11,270 bases of DNA from Actinomycetota bacterium (lineage in GTDB: Bacteria; Actinomycetota; Actinomycetes; S36-B12; UBA10799), in NCBI GenBank assembly GCA_003452655.1, contig DMNR01000288.1:1207-12476 (forward strand), in the 5' to 3' direction. Made by a program: the position numbers and the translations under genes. Positions 1 to 7,115 of the stretch are shown here, piece after piece; position 1 is the stretch's first letter, and every line of letters begins with the position of its first letter. The notes below the pieces were generated by a model. The model worked only from the letters and a program-made list of their open reading frames with translations, searched no databases and was not told the DNA's origin.

Positions 1-1
1 C

Positions 2-1525
2 AATGACATGTTGCAGTACTGGGAGGACGACGACTCCACTTCGCTCGTTTTGCTGTATCTCGAGAGCATTGGCAACCCCCGGAAGTTCACGCGGATCGCA
101 CGTCGACTGGCGCGCCGTAAGCCTGTTGTTGCTGTTCGGTCTGGACGAGCGACACAGGCGCTTCCGTTGGGCCATGCCGTGCGCCAGACTGAATTGGCAG
201 CCGAAGCCGTCGATGCGATGTTCCGCCAAGCTGGGGTCATCCAGGTCGACAGCCTGGGCGAAATGTTCGACATGGCAGGGCTTCTTGCGTTCCAGCCGCG
301 CCCGGCAGGTAATCGGGTTGGATTTGTCACCGACTCCGACGCATTGGGAATGCTGGCTCTCGAATCGAGCTTGGCGCTGGGCCTGGACCCAGTCGGGCCG
401 GTCCGCATCGTTGAATCCTCTGTTTCGGCGGAAGACCGTGAACGGGCGGTGGCAGAAGTTATCGGTGACCCCGGGGTTGATGCCCTCGTGGTCACGCACG
501 TTCCACCAGTGATCGGCAGTGACGCGACGCTTGCCGAGAGCCTTGTTCGGCAGGCGCGCGACGCCACCAAGCCGGTGCTCTCGGTGGAATTGGCTCGCCG
601 CTCAGGGTTACTCGTTGTCGATCGCACGCGTTATGGATTGCCGGGCCACGGGTCGGTACCGGTATTCGCCGACGTCGAAGATGCGCTGCGTTCTCTGCGT
701 TCGGTGGTGGACTATTCCGAGTGGTTGTCGGTCCCGCGCGGGACCGTCCCGCAATGGAATGGTCTTGAGCGAAATCGTGCACATCAGCTTGCGGTAGAAG
801 CAGTCACTGCTGCTGAACAGACCGACATCAGCAGCCGACTTACTCCCGAGATCATTGAACAAATCCTTGCGAGCTATGGAATCGAAGTGTGGCCTGCTGT
901 TCCGGTCACCAGTGAGGATGAAGCGGTCGCTGCGGCGGTCGAACTCGGGTACCCAGTGGTATTGAAATCTGCGGTTGAGCGCCTAGTGCATCGCACTGAC
1001 CTCGGTGGCCTTCGGCTCACCTTGGAGAACGAACATGCGTTGCGGACCGCTTACCTGTCGATGAGTGCAACGCTGCCGCCGGAGGCGAGCGGTCGCTTGG
1101 TTGTTCAGCGAATGGCACCGCCCGGCATTGCCTGTGTGGCAGCAACAACTGAGGACCCGCTGTTCGGACCGGTGGTGTCGTTCCGTCTAGGCGGGATCTA
1201 TCCAGAGGTCCTCGGTGACATCGCCTATTGGATTCCGCCGTTGACCATGCGAGATGCGAGATCCCTGATCAGTGCACCCAAAGCTTCAGCTTTGTTGACG
1301 GGTGGACCTTTGCTCGACCGGACGGTTCCGGAGGCCGTTGATCTCGACGCACTGGTCGACCTGGTCGCCCGACTCGGCCAGCTTGCCGACGACCTTCCCG
1401 AAGTCGCGTTCATGGAGTTGAATCCGATCATCGCCCACTCGAAGGGCGTGGCGGTGCTCGCTGCCAATGGCCGCGTTGCCCGTCCCTTGGCCCGTACGGA
1501 TCTGGAAGCGCGGCGGTTGCTCTGA
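2..1525 (+). CDS. Pat-like acyl-CoA synthetase (NDP-forming), ATP-grasp part, 5' truncated
   Basis: The reading frame is open from base 2, so the gene begins before the window. The ATG at 8 is internal; residues below are numbered from it. Three blocks are visible. Residues about 1-100 are the end of a succinyl-CoA-ligase-type domain (LLYLESIGNPRKF, then VVAVRSGR). Residues about 101-215 are a flavodoxin-like CoA-ligase domain (VGFVTDSDALG). Residues about 275-490 are an ATP-grasp domain with K320 (PVVLKS), H328 and D331 (VHRTDLGG), FGPVVSF at 386-392 and the ELNPI motif at 470-474. This matches acetate--CoA ligase (ADP-forming)/protein acetyltransferase (Pat) proteins, which are about 700-900 residues in full. 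The N-terminal CoA-binding domain, and a GNAT domain if present, would lie upstream. The usual phosphohistidine motif SHTG is replaced by LGHAVRQ (H56), so ligase activity is uncertain. DUF5998 follows after 48 bases on the same strand. Confidence 0.85.
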   Translation, partial: NDMLQYWEDDDSTSLVLLYLESIGNPRKFTRIARRLARRKPVVAVRSGRATQALPLGHAVRQTELAAEAVDAMFRQAGVIQVDSLGEMFDMAGLLAFQPRPAGNRVGFVTDSDALGMLALESSLALGLDPVGPVRIVESSVSAEDRERAVAEVIGDPGVDALVVTHVPPVIGSDATLAESLVRQARDATKPVLSVELARRSGLLVVDRTRYGLPGHGSVPVFADVEDALRSLRSVVDYSEWLSVPRGTVPQWNGLERNRAHQLAVEAVTAAEQTDISSRLTPEIIEQILASYGIEVWPAVPVTSEDEAVAAAVELGYPVVLKSAVERLVHRTDLGGLRLTLENEHALRTAYLSMSATLPPEASGRLVVQRMAPPGIACVAATTEDPLFGPVVSFRLGGIYPEVLGDIAYWIPPLTMRDARSLISAPKASALLTGGPLLDRTVPEAVDLDALVDLVARLGQLADDLPEVAFMELNPIIAHSKGVAVLAANGRVARPLARTDLEARRLL

Positions 1526-1573
1526 TGTGGACGGTGTCGCGTGGTCAATCTCGGCAGGTGGGAGAATCGCGGA

Positions 1574-2164
1574 ATGGTTGACACGACCTCCGTGGCTCGA
1601 GCGCTACGAACTGACATTGAACGGACCGGCTATTACCCGACTCTGGTTGCGGATTCGCTTGCCACTTCTGTCTCGGGTGAAGATCTCATTGCGTATGCGG
1701 TCCACCATGAAGCCACTTTCGATCGCGATGAACTTCGCCGTCACATCACAGTGCTGGCACTCACCGCGACACGCTTGATCGTTGCCCATGTCGACGAACA
1801 TGGTGCCCCCGATGGCAGCAAGGAACCCTCCACCGCATCGGCATCGACGGAAGCTGTTCGCCTAGAGAAGGTCGACTCCGTCGTAGTGACGCGCGTTGTG
1901 CCCGATCCGGCGACGTACTCCCCGGAGACCGCCCCGATCGAGGTCATGCTGACGATTGGCTGGGGTGCTGTAAGCCGGATCGATCTGGAACCAGCTACCT
2001 GTGGCGACCCGAATTGCGAAGCCGATCACGGATTCACCGGGTCCTCGGCAAATGATGACCTGAGTCTTCGCGTGTCTGCGGCCGCTGACGGCTCAGATGG
2101 GGTCACTCGAATGCTGGCGTTCGCCGAAGCGCTTTCCAAGGCCACAGCGGAACGTCTGCGCTAG
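1574..2164 (+). CDS. DUF5998 family protein
   Basis: A 196-residue soluble protein with no signal peptide or membrane segment. It resembles the actinobacterial DUF5998 family in the N-terminal block (DIERTGYYPTLVADSL), the block FDRDELRRHITVLALT, and the strongly conserved segment TIGWGAVSRIDLEPATCGDP at 127-146, followed by NCEADHGFTG. C143, C148 and H152 are spaced like a small metal site, but this is inference. I chose ATG 1574 because a good ribosome binding site (AGGTGGGAG, 1556-1564) lies 9 bases upstream and because the homologues I recall begin near this point. An in-frame GTG at 1541 would add 11 residues with no family resemblance. The gene follows the Pat-like gene after 48 bases and probably shares its transcript. 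Its stop lies 8 bases from the convergent sepH stop. The function is unknown. Confidence 0.82.
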   Translation: MVDTTSVARALRTDIERTGYYPTLVADSLATSVSGEDLIAYAVHHEATFDRDELRRHITVLALTATRLIVAHVDEHGAPDGSKEPSTASASTEAVRLEKVDSVVVTRVVPDPATYSPETAPIEVMLTIGWGAVSRIDLEPATCGDPNCEADHGFTGSSANDDLSLRVSAAADGSDGVTRMLAFAEALSKATAERLR

Positions 2165-2172
2165 CTCACCTG

Positions 2173-3222
2173 TCAATTGGAGTCGTCGTGTTGGGGCGAC
2201 CCGAACAGAAGTTCTTCCCACTGCGGCGGTTCTTCCTTCGCAACTGGCGCAGTGGGCGGTACCACCGGTGGGACCGCCGGAGCCTGTTGATGGACCTGGT
2301 TGGTGCTCGGTATCGCAGCGGGGTGTTCGGGATTCACGCGTGATGCAGATGACTCCTCGCTGCTCGTCGCGGCACCGTTCGTTGAGTGGGATTCACCGTT
2401 GGCCTCGCGGCGCTCATGTGCCCGGGCCGCTGGATGCGCGCGGTCCCAGGATCGGTTGGACGTAACGTCCTCGGTGCTGGCACGAACAGTCTGTTGGGGT
2501 TCTGATTCCCGCTGGCTATTCGACAGTGACGTGGTGTTGCTCGGTGCTGATGGCACCACGTGGGGACGCGGGCGTTGAACGGGAGCGTCATCTTGTTGAA
2601 CGGCGCGGGGAGCAGAAGGTGCCGCCTGGCCGGGTGGGCGAGTGACGGCTTCCCCAACTTCCAGCATCCAGCGCCCTTCATCGTCATTCGCTGACACGGA
2701 CTTGTCAGCACTGTTGAACGAGAAGGTGGCAATTCGCTCGCCTTGATTGGCCGGATACGCAGCGATAACTGTCCATGTCGTGCCTTCCGCGCGCCAGGCA
2801 TCCCACCTCAGAAGTCGGGGATCAACTGCCCGGGGTTGCACGCGCTGAAGGACAGCTGCCTCCAGCGTGATCAATTCCGCCCCAACCTTGACCAGCGCGG
2901 CTCGCGCTTGGTCGGCGATATATGCGCGCTCGGTGATTACCGGGTACGCGAACTTGGCGACGTCGTCCGGGCTGACGCCGGTTGCATTCGCAATCTCCTC
3001 GACAGTGGCTCCATGTCGAATCTGGTCTTGTATCTCGCGAGGACTCGGCATTGTCGAGGCCTTGCCGGTGGACTTTGCCGGACGGGCCGATGTGCCGTGC
3101 TCTCGCGACACCACCGATACCAGTCGGGAATCAACGACCAACTCAAACTGAGTGCCGTCATCGGCGACGAGCAGCAGGCGCTTCCCGTCGTTGGAAGGGC
3201 CCATAAACGACAGTTCTCGCAC
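2173..3222 (-). CDS. sepH: Cell-division regulator SepH (DUF3071)
   Basis: SepH binds FtsZ and promotes its assembly in Streptomyces and mycobacteria; it acts in the cytoplasm at the division site. This 349-residue protein has the family layout. The N-terminal DUF3071 domain starts VRELSFMGPSNDGKRL and contains a helix-turn-helix at about 59-100 (PREIQDQIRHGATVEEIANA, then TGVSPDDVAKF). A conserved block around LLRWDAW (137-143) ends near GRWMLEVGE (183-191). A long, disordered Pro/Ser/Ala/Gln-rich linker follows, and then the short conserved C-terminal motif QWEELLFG (334-341). I chose the GTG at 3222 over the TTG at 3264 and the GTG at 3258 because it has a GAGGAG site 7 bases upstream and gives the usual family N-terminus. 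The flavin oxidase gene ends 38 bases upstream on the same strand, so the two may be co-transcribed. DUF5998 converges from the other side. Confidence 0.93.
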   Translation of the reverse strand: MRELSFMGPSNDGKRLLLVADDGTQFELVVDSRLVSVVSREHGTSARPAKSTGKASTMPSPREIQDQIRHGATVEEIANATGVSPDDVAKFAYPVITERAYIADQARAALVKVGAELITLEAAVLQRVQPRAVDPRLLRWDAWRAEGTTWTVIAAYPANQGERIATFSFNSADKSVSANDDEGRWMLEVGEAVTRPPGQAAPSAPRAVQQDDAPVQRPRPHVVPSAPSNTTSLSNSQRESEPQQTVRASTEDVTSNRSWDRAHPAARAHERREANGESHSTNGAATSSEESSASRVNPEHPAAIPSTNQVHQQAPAVPPVVPPTAPVAKEEPPQWEELLFGSPQHDDSN

Positions 3223-3229
3223 GCTCTGG

Positions 3230-3235
3230 CTCCTC
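3230..3235 (-). promoter_or_regulatory. Ribosome binding site of sepH
   Basis: On the minus strand the sequence reads GAGGAG, then 7 bases, then GTG at 3222. This is the best Shine-Dalgarno match near any sepH start candidate. Together with family alignment it decides the start. It also means sepH is not translated through the TTGA overlap with the upstream gene at 3264-3261. Confidence 0.8.
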
Positions 3236-3260
3236 GTTGGCGGTTGCTCGTCTGACACAG

Positions 3261-4556
3261 TCAATCTCCCAGCACAGTTCTGGTGTAGTCATTGGCGAAG
3301 ACCCGATTCGGGTCCACCCGGTCCCGAACGCGCATGGCGTCGTCCCACCGCGGGTAGGCCGGGGCCAGATCATCATGACTTCTTGTGTGCATCTTCCCCC
3401 AATGGGGTCGACCGTTGTACTCGCGCAGTACCTCTTCTACCGCAACGAACCATTCGTGGTCGGTCCGATCGAAGGCGTGGAAGGCCAGATAACCGGTCTC
3501 GCGCTGCGTGGCGGGAGACAGCCACGAGGTGTCCGCAGGCACCGAACGCACCTCAACCGGGAACGAGATCCGCCAGTTCTTGTCATCCATCAACTTCCGC
3601 ACGCGGGTCAGTGCCGGGATGAGTGACGAGCGGGGCAGGGCGTATTCCATTTCCTTGAATTTCACATTGCGTGGCGAGGTGAACACCAGCCAGGAATCGT
3701 TGACGTAGTCGCGTTCTGACAAGACCCGGGCGGCCGCTTTGTTCAAGATCGGAATGTATCCGGGTGCGGCTCTCCCGAGTCGACACATGGCTCCGAACAC
3801 AGTGTTGGACAGGAAGTCCTCTTCCCACCAGTTCGCGAACTTCCCAGGCGGCTGGGCCTCGTCGTAGGTGCGATCGTTGTGCTTCACCAGGCACTTGTCG
3901 GTGTGTGGGAACCAATAGAACTCGACATGGTCATGGGCAGCGGTCCACGCGTCAAATGAAGCGGTGGTCTCATCGAACGATGCTGGGAATTCATGCGCAT
4001 GAAGTCGGAATCGTGGCTCAACCGCGAGGGTGATTGCGGTGACGACTCCGAAGGCGCCGAGTCCGACCCGGGCGCTGTTGAAGAGATCGGGGTCGTTGTT
4101 CGCGTCGACCCTGACGATCGAGCCGTCGCCCAGGATGAGCTCAAGGCCCACGACCATGTCCGCGAAGGTTCCGGTATCGCGGCCACATCCGTGGGTTCCC
4201 GTCTGGAGGGCACCTGCAAGCGTTTGGACCCGCACGTCGCCCATGTTTGTCAGAGCGAGTCCATGGGAGTCGAGCACCTGACACAGGGTGGTGAGGTCAA
4301 TGCCCGCTTCAACCGTGATGCGCCCAGCTTCGGCATCAACGGCTCGCACACGAGTCAGTTCACCCGGCGTGATCATGATGTCGTTGGCGACGGCCGTGGA
4401 TGTGAACGAGTGGCCTGAGCCGATAACGCGGATTGTGCGGCCAGCGGCGGCGGCACGTTCGACTTGCGCCGCGAGCTGTTGCGGGTCGACCGCCGCCACC
4501 ACGTCCAGCGGTGTGGCGGACGCTGTGCGCGCCCAGTTTTGCCATTTCCGCGCCAC
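3261..4556 (-). CDS. FAD-linked D-arabinono-1,4-lactone oxidase / L-gulonolactone dehydrogenase family
   Basis: A 431-residue VAO-family flavoprotein. The N-terminal FAD-binding domain carries IGSGHSFT, with H49 at the position used for covalent FAD attachment in this family, and then TLAGALQTGTHGCG. The C-terminal ALO domain ends with the diagnostic HWGK motif (385-388), APAYPRWDDAMRVRDRVDPN and a typical end near YTRTVLG. Relatives oxidise aldonolactones or polyols (yeast ALO1, mycobacterial Rv1771, Streptomyces alditol oxidase). The sequence alone does not identify the substrate or the electron acceptor. No signal peptide or membrane segment is seen. The start is GTG 4556, giving VARKWQNWAR, close to the family's usual WxNWA opening; GGGGA lies about 6 bases upstream. 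An ATG at 4545 is out of frame. The gene is divergent from ferrochelatase (119 bases) and precedes sepH on the same strand by 38 bases. Confidence 0.88.
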   Translation of the reverse strand: MARKWQNWARTASATPLDVVAAVDPQQLAAQVERAAAAGRTIRVIGSGHSFTSTAVANDIMITPGELTRVRAVDAEAGRITVEAGIDLTTLCQVLDSHGLALTNMGDVRVQTLAGALQTGTHGCGRDTGTFADMVVGLELILGDGSIVRVDANNDPDLFNSARVGLGAFGVVTAITLAVEPRFRLHAHEFPASFDETTASFDAWTAAHDHVEFYWFPHTDKCLVKHNDRTYDEAQPPGKFANWWEEDFLSNTVFGAMCRLGRAAPGYIPILNKAAARVLSERDYVNDSWLVFTSPRNVKFKEMEYALPRSSLIPALTRVRKLMDDKNWRISFPVEVRSVPADTSWLSPATQRETGYLAFHAFDRTDHEWFVAVEEVLREYNGRPHWGKMHTRSHDDLAPAYPRWDDAMRVRDRVDPNRVFANDYTRTVLGD

Positions 4557-4616
4557 TAGGTTTCCCCGTTCTTCGCTGGCGAATCGATTCGTCGGTGTTC
4601 GGACGACTCGTTGGAT

Positions 4617-4675
4617 TTGTCAGACACGGCAGGGTAGCTGGTATTCCACGCGAGTCAGGGAGCAGAATCACGGGT
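4617..4675 (+). promoter_or_regulatory. Candidate promoter region of the ferrochelatase operon
   Basis: Two readings are possible. One is a sigma-70-like promoter: TTGTCA at 4617-4622, 16 bases, then TGGTAT at 4639-4644, with AGGGAG at 4657-4662 as a somewhat distant ribosome binding site. The other is leaderless transcription: a -10-like CAGAAT at 4663-4668 with 7 bases to the ATG at 4676, the spacing usual for leaderless actinobacterial genes. The region also lies upstream of the divergent oxidase gene, for which I see no clear hexamers. Confidence 0.35.
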
Positions 4676-5785
4676 ATGTCCTCATTTGATGCCGTGTTGC
4701 TCTTGTCCTTTGGCGGCCCAGAGGCACCCGAGGACGTCATGCCGTTTCTTCAGCGCGTCACGGCGGGCCGCGGAATCCCAGCTGAACGACTCGCCGCAGT
4801 CGCAGAGCAATATCAGGCCTTTGGTGGCGTGTCGCCCATCAACGCACAAACTCGAGCTCTGCGTGAAGCGCTGGAGGCAGACCTCAACGTGGGGGTCGCG
4901 CGAGACTCTGCGGATTTCCTCCCCGTGTACTGGGGCAATCGGAACTGGGATCCGTTCCTCAGCGATGCACTCACGCAGATGCGTTCCGATGGGGTCTTGA
5001 ACGCGGCAGTTGTGGTGACGAGTGGCTACTCGTCCTATTCGGGATGTCGACAGTACCGAGAGAACCTGTATGACTCGGTCACACAGGTTCAGGCAGATGA
5101 GGTCGGCCCTGTTCCCACGCTCAGCAAGATTCGACGTTGGTTCGATCAGCCCGCGTTCATTGAGGCGATGACGGACAATGTTGTCGCTGCCATCGAGGCC
5201 CTGGGTCCGGCCGCCGGACCGGCGCCGGAGTTGGCCTTCACGACCCATTCGATCCCGATCGCTCAGGCGCAGAACAGCGGAGACCCTGCACTCGGTGGGC
5301 AGATGTACGTCAAGCAACACGAATTTGTCGCAGGAGCCATCGCCAATGCGGTGGCGGCACGCATCGGAACTGAACTGCCGTGGAAGTTGGTCTTCCAGTC
5401 CCGCTCGGGTCCGCCAACCATGCCCTGGCTTGAACCGGACATCAGTGACCACCTCGACTCCCTCAAAGCCGCGGACGTCAGTGACGTCGTGATCGTGCCA
5501 ATCGGTTTCATTTCCGACCACATGGAAGTTATGTGGGATCTGGATACGGTTGCGATGCAGCACGCTCGCGACATCGGCCTGAATGCCAGTCGTGCATCAA
5601 CAGTCGGGTGTGATCCACGGTTTGTCGCCGCGCTAGCGGGGCTGGTACGCGAGCGCCAAGAGTCGGTTCCCCAAGCAGAGCAAGTTGCTCTCGGCCCCTG
5701 GGGGCCAGCGCCCGACGCTTGCCCGGTCGGGTGTTGTCCCAATCCACGTGGCGACCGCCCCGCCCTCTGCGGCGCAGACTCGTGA
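4676..5785 (+). CDS. cpfC: Ferrochelatase (probable coproporphyrin III ferrochelatase), Fe-S type
   Basis: A 369-residue cytoplasmic protein of the ferrochelatase family (also named hemH). It inserts Fe2+ into a porphyrin; in actinobacteria the substrate is coproporphyrin III (coproporphyrin-dependent heme route). The N-terminus AVLLLSFGGPEAPEDVMPFL is typical. The active-site pair is visible: H191 in FTTHSIP and E284 in IGFISDHMEVMWDLD. C124 (SGYSSYSGCRQY) and C349, C353, C354 (ACPVGCCPNP) match the cysteines that hold a [2Fe-2S] cluster in actinobacterial ferrochelatases such as that of M. tuberculosis; C365 is an extra candidate. ATG 4676 is chosen because the family begins here. The frame stays open upstream to 4433, but that part is antisense to the oxidase gene. 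The stop overlaps the start of the next gene (GTGA at 5782-5785). Confidence 0.95.
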   Translation: MSSFDAVLLLSFGGPEAPEDVMPFLQRVTAGRGIPAERLAAVAEQYQAFGGVSPINAQTRALREALEADLNVGVARDSADFLPVYWGNRNWDPFLSDALTQMRSDGVLNAAVVVTSGYSSYSGCRQYRENLYDSVTQVQADEVGPVPTLSKIRRWFDQPAFIEAMTDNVVAAIEALGPAAGPAPELAFTTHSIPIAQAQNSGDPALGGQMYVKQHEFVAGAIANAVAARIGTELPWKLVFQSRSGPPTMPWLEPDISDHLDSLKAADVSDVVIVPIGFISDHMEVMWDLDTVAMQHARDIGLNASRASTVGCDPRFVAALAGLVRERQESVPQAEQVALGPWGPAPDACPVGCCPNPRGDRPALCGADS

Positions 5786-6600
5786 GTGGGCCGAACGACG
5801 ACCTGCTCAGAGATCTCCTCGCCAGGGCACGTGGTGCTGCGGCGAAGGCCGCTGTGCTGCTCGCGAATCCGCCTGCAGACCTTGGCGTGCAGACCAAGGC
5901 GACTCCCACGGATGTTGTGACGGTGATGGACAAGCGCAGTGAGGCATTGCTCCTCACTCTCCTACTCGACGGGCGCGAAAATGACGGAGTTCTCGGTGAA
6001 GAGGGTGCTGATCGGGCTGGTACCTCTGGCTTCAGATGGGTGATTGACCCGATTGACGGCACGGTTAACTACATGTATGGCTTGCCCGGCTGGTCGGTGT
6101 GCGTCGGTTTGGAGTACGAGGGTGAGCCGATCGTGGGCGTGGTGACGGCGCCCACGTATGGCGTGACGTATTACGCAGCGCGGGGACTCGGCGCCTTCCG
6201 GGAGGTCTGCGGGGTGAGTGAGGCGATCCGCCCCTCCCAGGTAGCGGAGCTATCCATGGCGTTGACCGCGACGGGATTCGGGTACGCGTCGACGCAGCGC
6301 TCGTTCCAGGCCGAGATTCTGAGGTCGCTACTTCCAGAGATTCGCGATATTCGTCGGGCAGGTTCCGCTGCCGTGGATATCTGCTGGGTCGCCGACGGCA
6401 AGATCGACGCGGCCTATGAGAAAGGGCTCAACAGGTGGGACTACCTCGCGGCGTCCGTGGTCGCGACTGAGGTAGGAGTAGTCGTTGCGGGGCTCGATGG
6501 ACGTGGCCCAAGTGCTGATTTGACGATTGCGGCAAATCCGATCCTCTTCGCGAAGCTGCATGATCGACTCAAGCAGCTCGGTGCCGATCAGCCGGTCTAG
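5782..6600 (+). CDS. Inositol monophosphatase family protein
   Basis: A 272-residue Mg2+-dependent sugar-phosphate phosphatase of the IMPase/FBPase fold. The metal-site motifs are complete: E73/E74 in LGEEG, the hallmark D89-P-I-D92-G-T in WVIDPIDGTVN, and D220 in NRWDYLAA. The GSAAVD block at 194-199 is also typical. Substrates in this family range from inositol phosphates to fructose-1,6-bisphosphate, histidinol phosphate and PAP; the sequence does not decide between them. The start is GTG 5782, in a 4-base GTGA overlap with the ferrochelatase stop. I see no Shine-Dalgarno sequence there, so translation is probably coupled to cpfC. A longer start at 5719 would overlap cpfC more and add an Arg/Pro-rich stretch unlike the family. 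The TAG stop shares a CTAG with the stop of the convergent carbonic-anhydrase-like gene. Confidence 0.9.
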   Translation: MSGPNDDLLRDLLARARGAAAKAAVLLANPPADLGVQTKATPTDVVTVMDKRSEALLLTLLLDGRENDGVLGEEGADRAGTSGFRWVIDPIDGTVNYMYGLPGWSVCVGLEYEGEPIVGVVTAPTYGVTYYAARGLGAFREVCGVSEAIRPSQVAELSMALTATGFGYASTQRSFQAEILRSLLPEIRDIRRAGSAAVDICWVADGKIDAAYEKGLNRWDYLAASVVATEVGVVVAGLDGRGPSADLTIAANPILFAKLHDRLKQLGADQPV

Positions 6601-7115
6601 TCCAGGCGGCGTAGTTCTGCGTTGTACCAGTGTGTGTTGCGAACGTAGATCTCGGCGGCGTGTTCGAGGAGTTCTTTCTTGACTGCGTTCTCGCGAATCT
6701 TCGCAGGGACGCCGAGCGCCATCGCCCCCGACGGAACCACCATTCCGTTCGGGATCAGCGCCTGGGCGCCGACGAGTGCCCCTGATTGAATCAATGCTTC
6801 ATGCAGGACGATCGAACCCGAGCCGATGAGGCAGTCATCCTCGATTGTGCAACCCTCGAGGTGGACGTTGTGCCCAACAGTGCATCGGTCTCCAATGACG
6901 GTGTCTAGCGTGGACGTGCAGTGAATGATGGTTCCGTCTTGAACGGAGGTTCCAGATCCAACTCGAATGGTGCCGTGGTCGCCTCGCAGGACTGCCGTTG
7001 GCCAGACCGAAGATTCCGCCCCGATGACCACATTGCCAATGAGGACGGCATCTGGATGCACAAACGCTGAGGGATCGATTGACGGAGTTCGTTCACCGAG
7101 GGCATAGATGGGCAT
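6597..7115 (-). CDS. Gamma-carbonic-anhydrase-like hexapeptide-repeat protein
   Basis: A 172-residue left-handed beta-helix protein of the gamma-CA / PaaY / YrdA group. It opens MPIYALGERTPSIDP and shows repeated hexapeptide units (HPDAVLIGNVVIGAE, VIGDRCTVGHNV, GALVGAQALIPNG), the conserved RGD (44-46), QDG (59-61), and the C-terminal block MALGVPAKIREN. Two of the three metal-binding histidines are clear: H65 (IIHC) and H82 (VGHN). The third position, usually the His of a LHGC motif, is E87 here (HLEGC); H85 is nearby. True carbonic anhydrase activity is therefore uncertain. ATG 7115 fits the family's usual opening; an ATG at 7133 would add only six residues (MWCALH). I see no clear ribosome binding site for either start. 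The gene is convergent with the phosphatase gene and divergent from DUF4193. Confidence 0.88.
   Translation of the reverse strand: MPIYALGERTPSIDPSAFVHPDAVLIGNVVIGAESSVWPTAVLRGDHGTIRVGSGTSVQDGTIIHCTSTLDTVIGDRCTVGHNVHLEGCTIEDDCLIGSGSIVLHEALIQSGALVGAQALIPNGMVVPSGAMALGVPAKIRENAVKKELLEHAAEIYVRNTHWYNAELRRLD

Noticed and set aside
2743..3255. Plus-strand open frame of 170 codons over sepH
   Set aside because: Antisense to the conserved N-terminal half of SepH; no motif and no ribosome binding site.
4433..4675. N-terminal extension of ferrochelatase by 81 codons
   Set aside because: It is antisense to the oxidase gene over about half its length, Arg/Pro-rich, and absent from the family, which begins at ATG 4676.
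4682..5563. Minus-strand open frame of 293 codons
   Set aside because: It lies wholly antisense to ferrochelatase, whose motifs are complete. Long antisense frames are common in high-G+C DNA.
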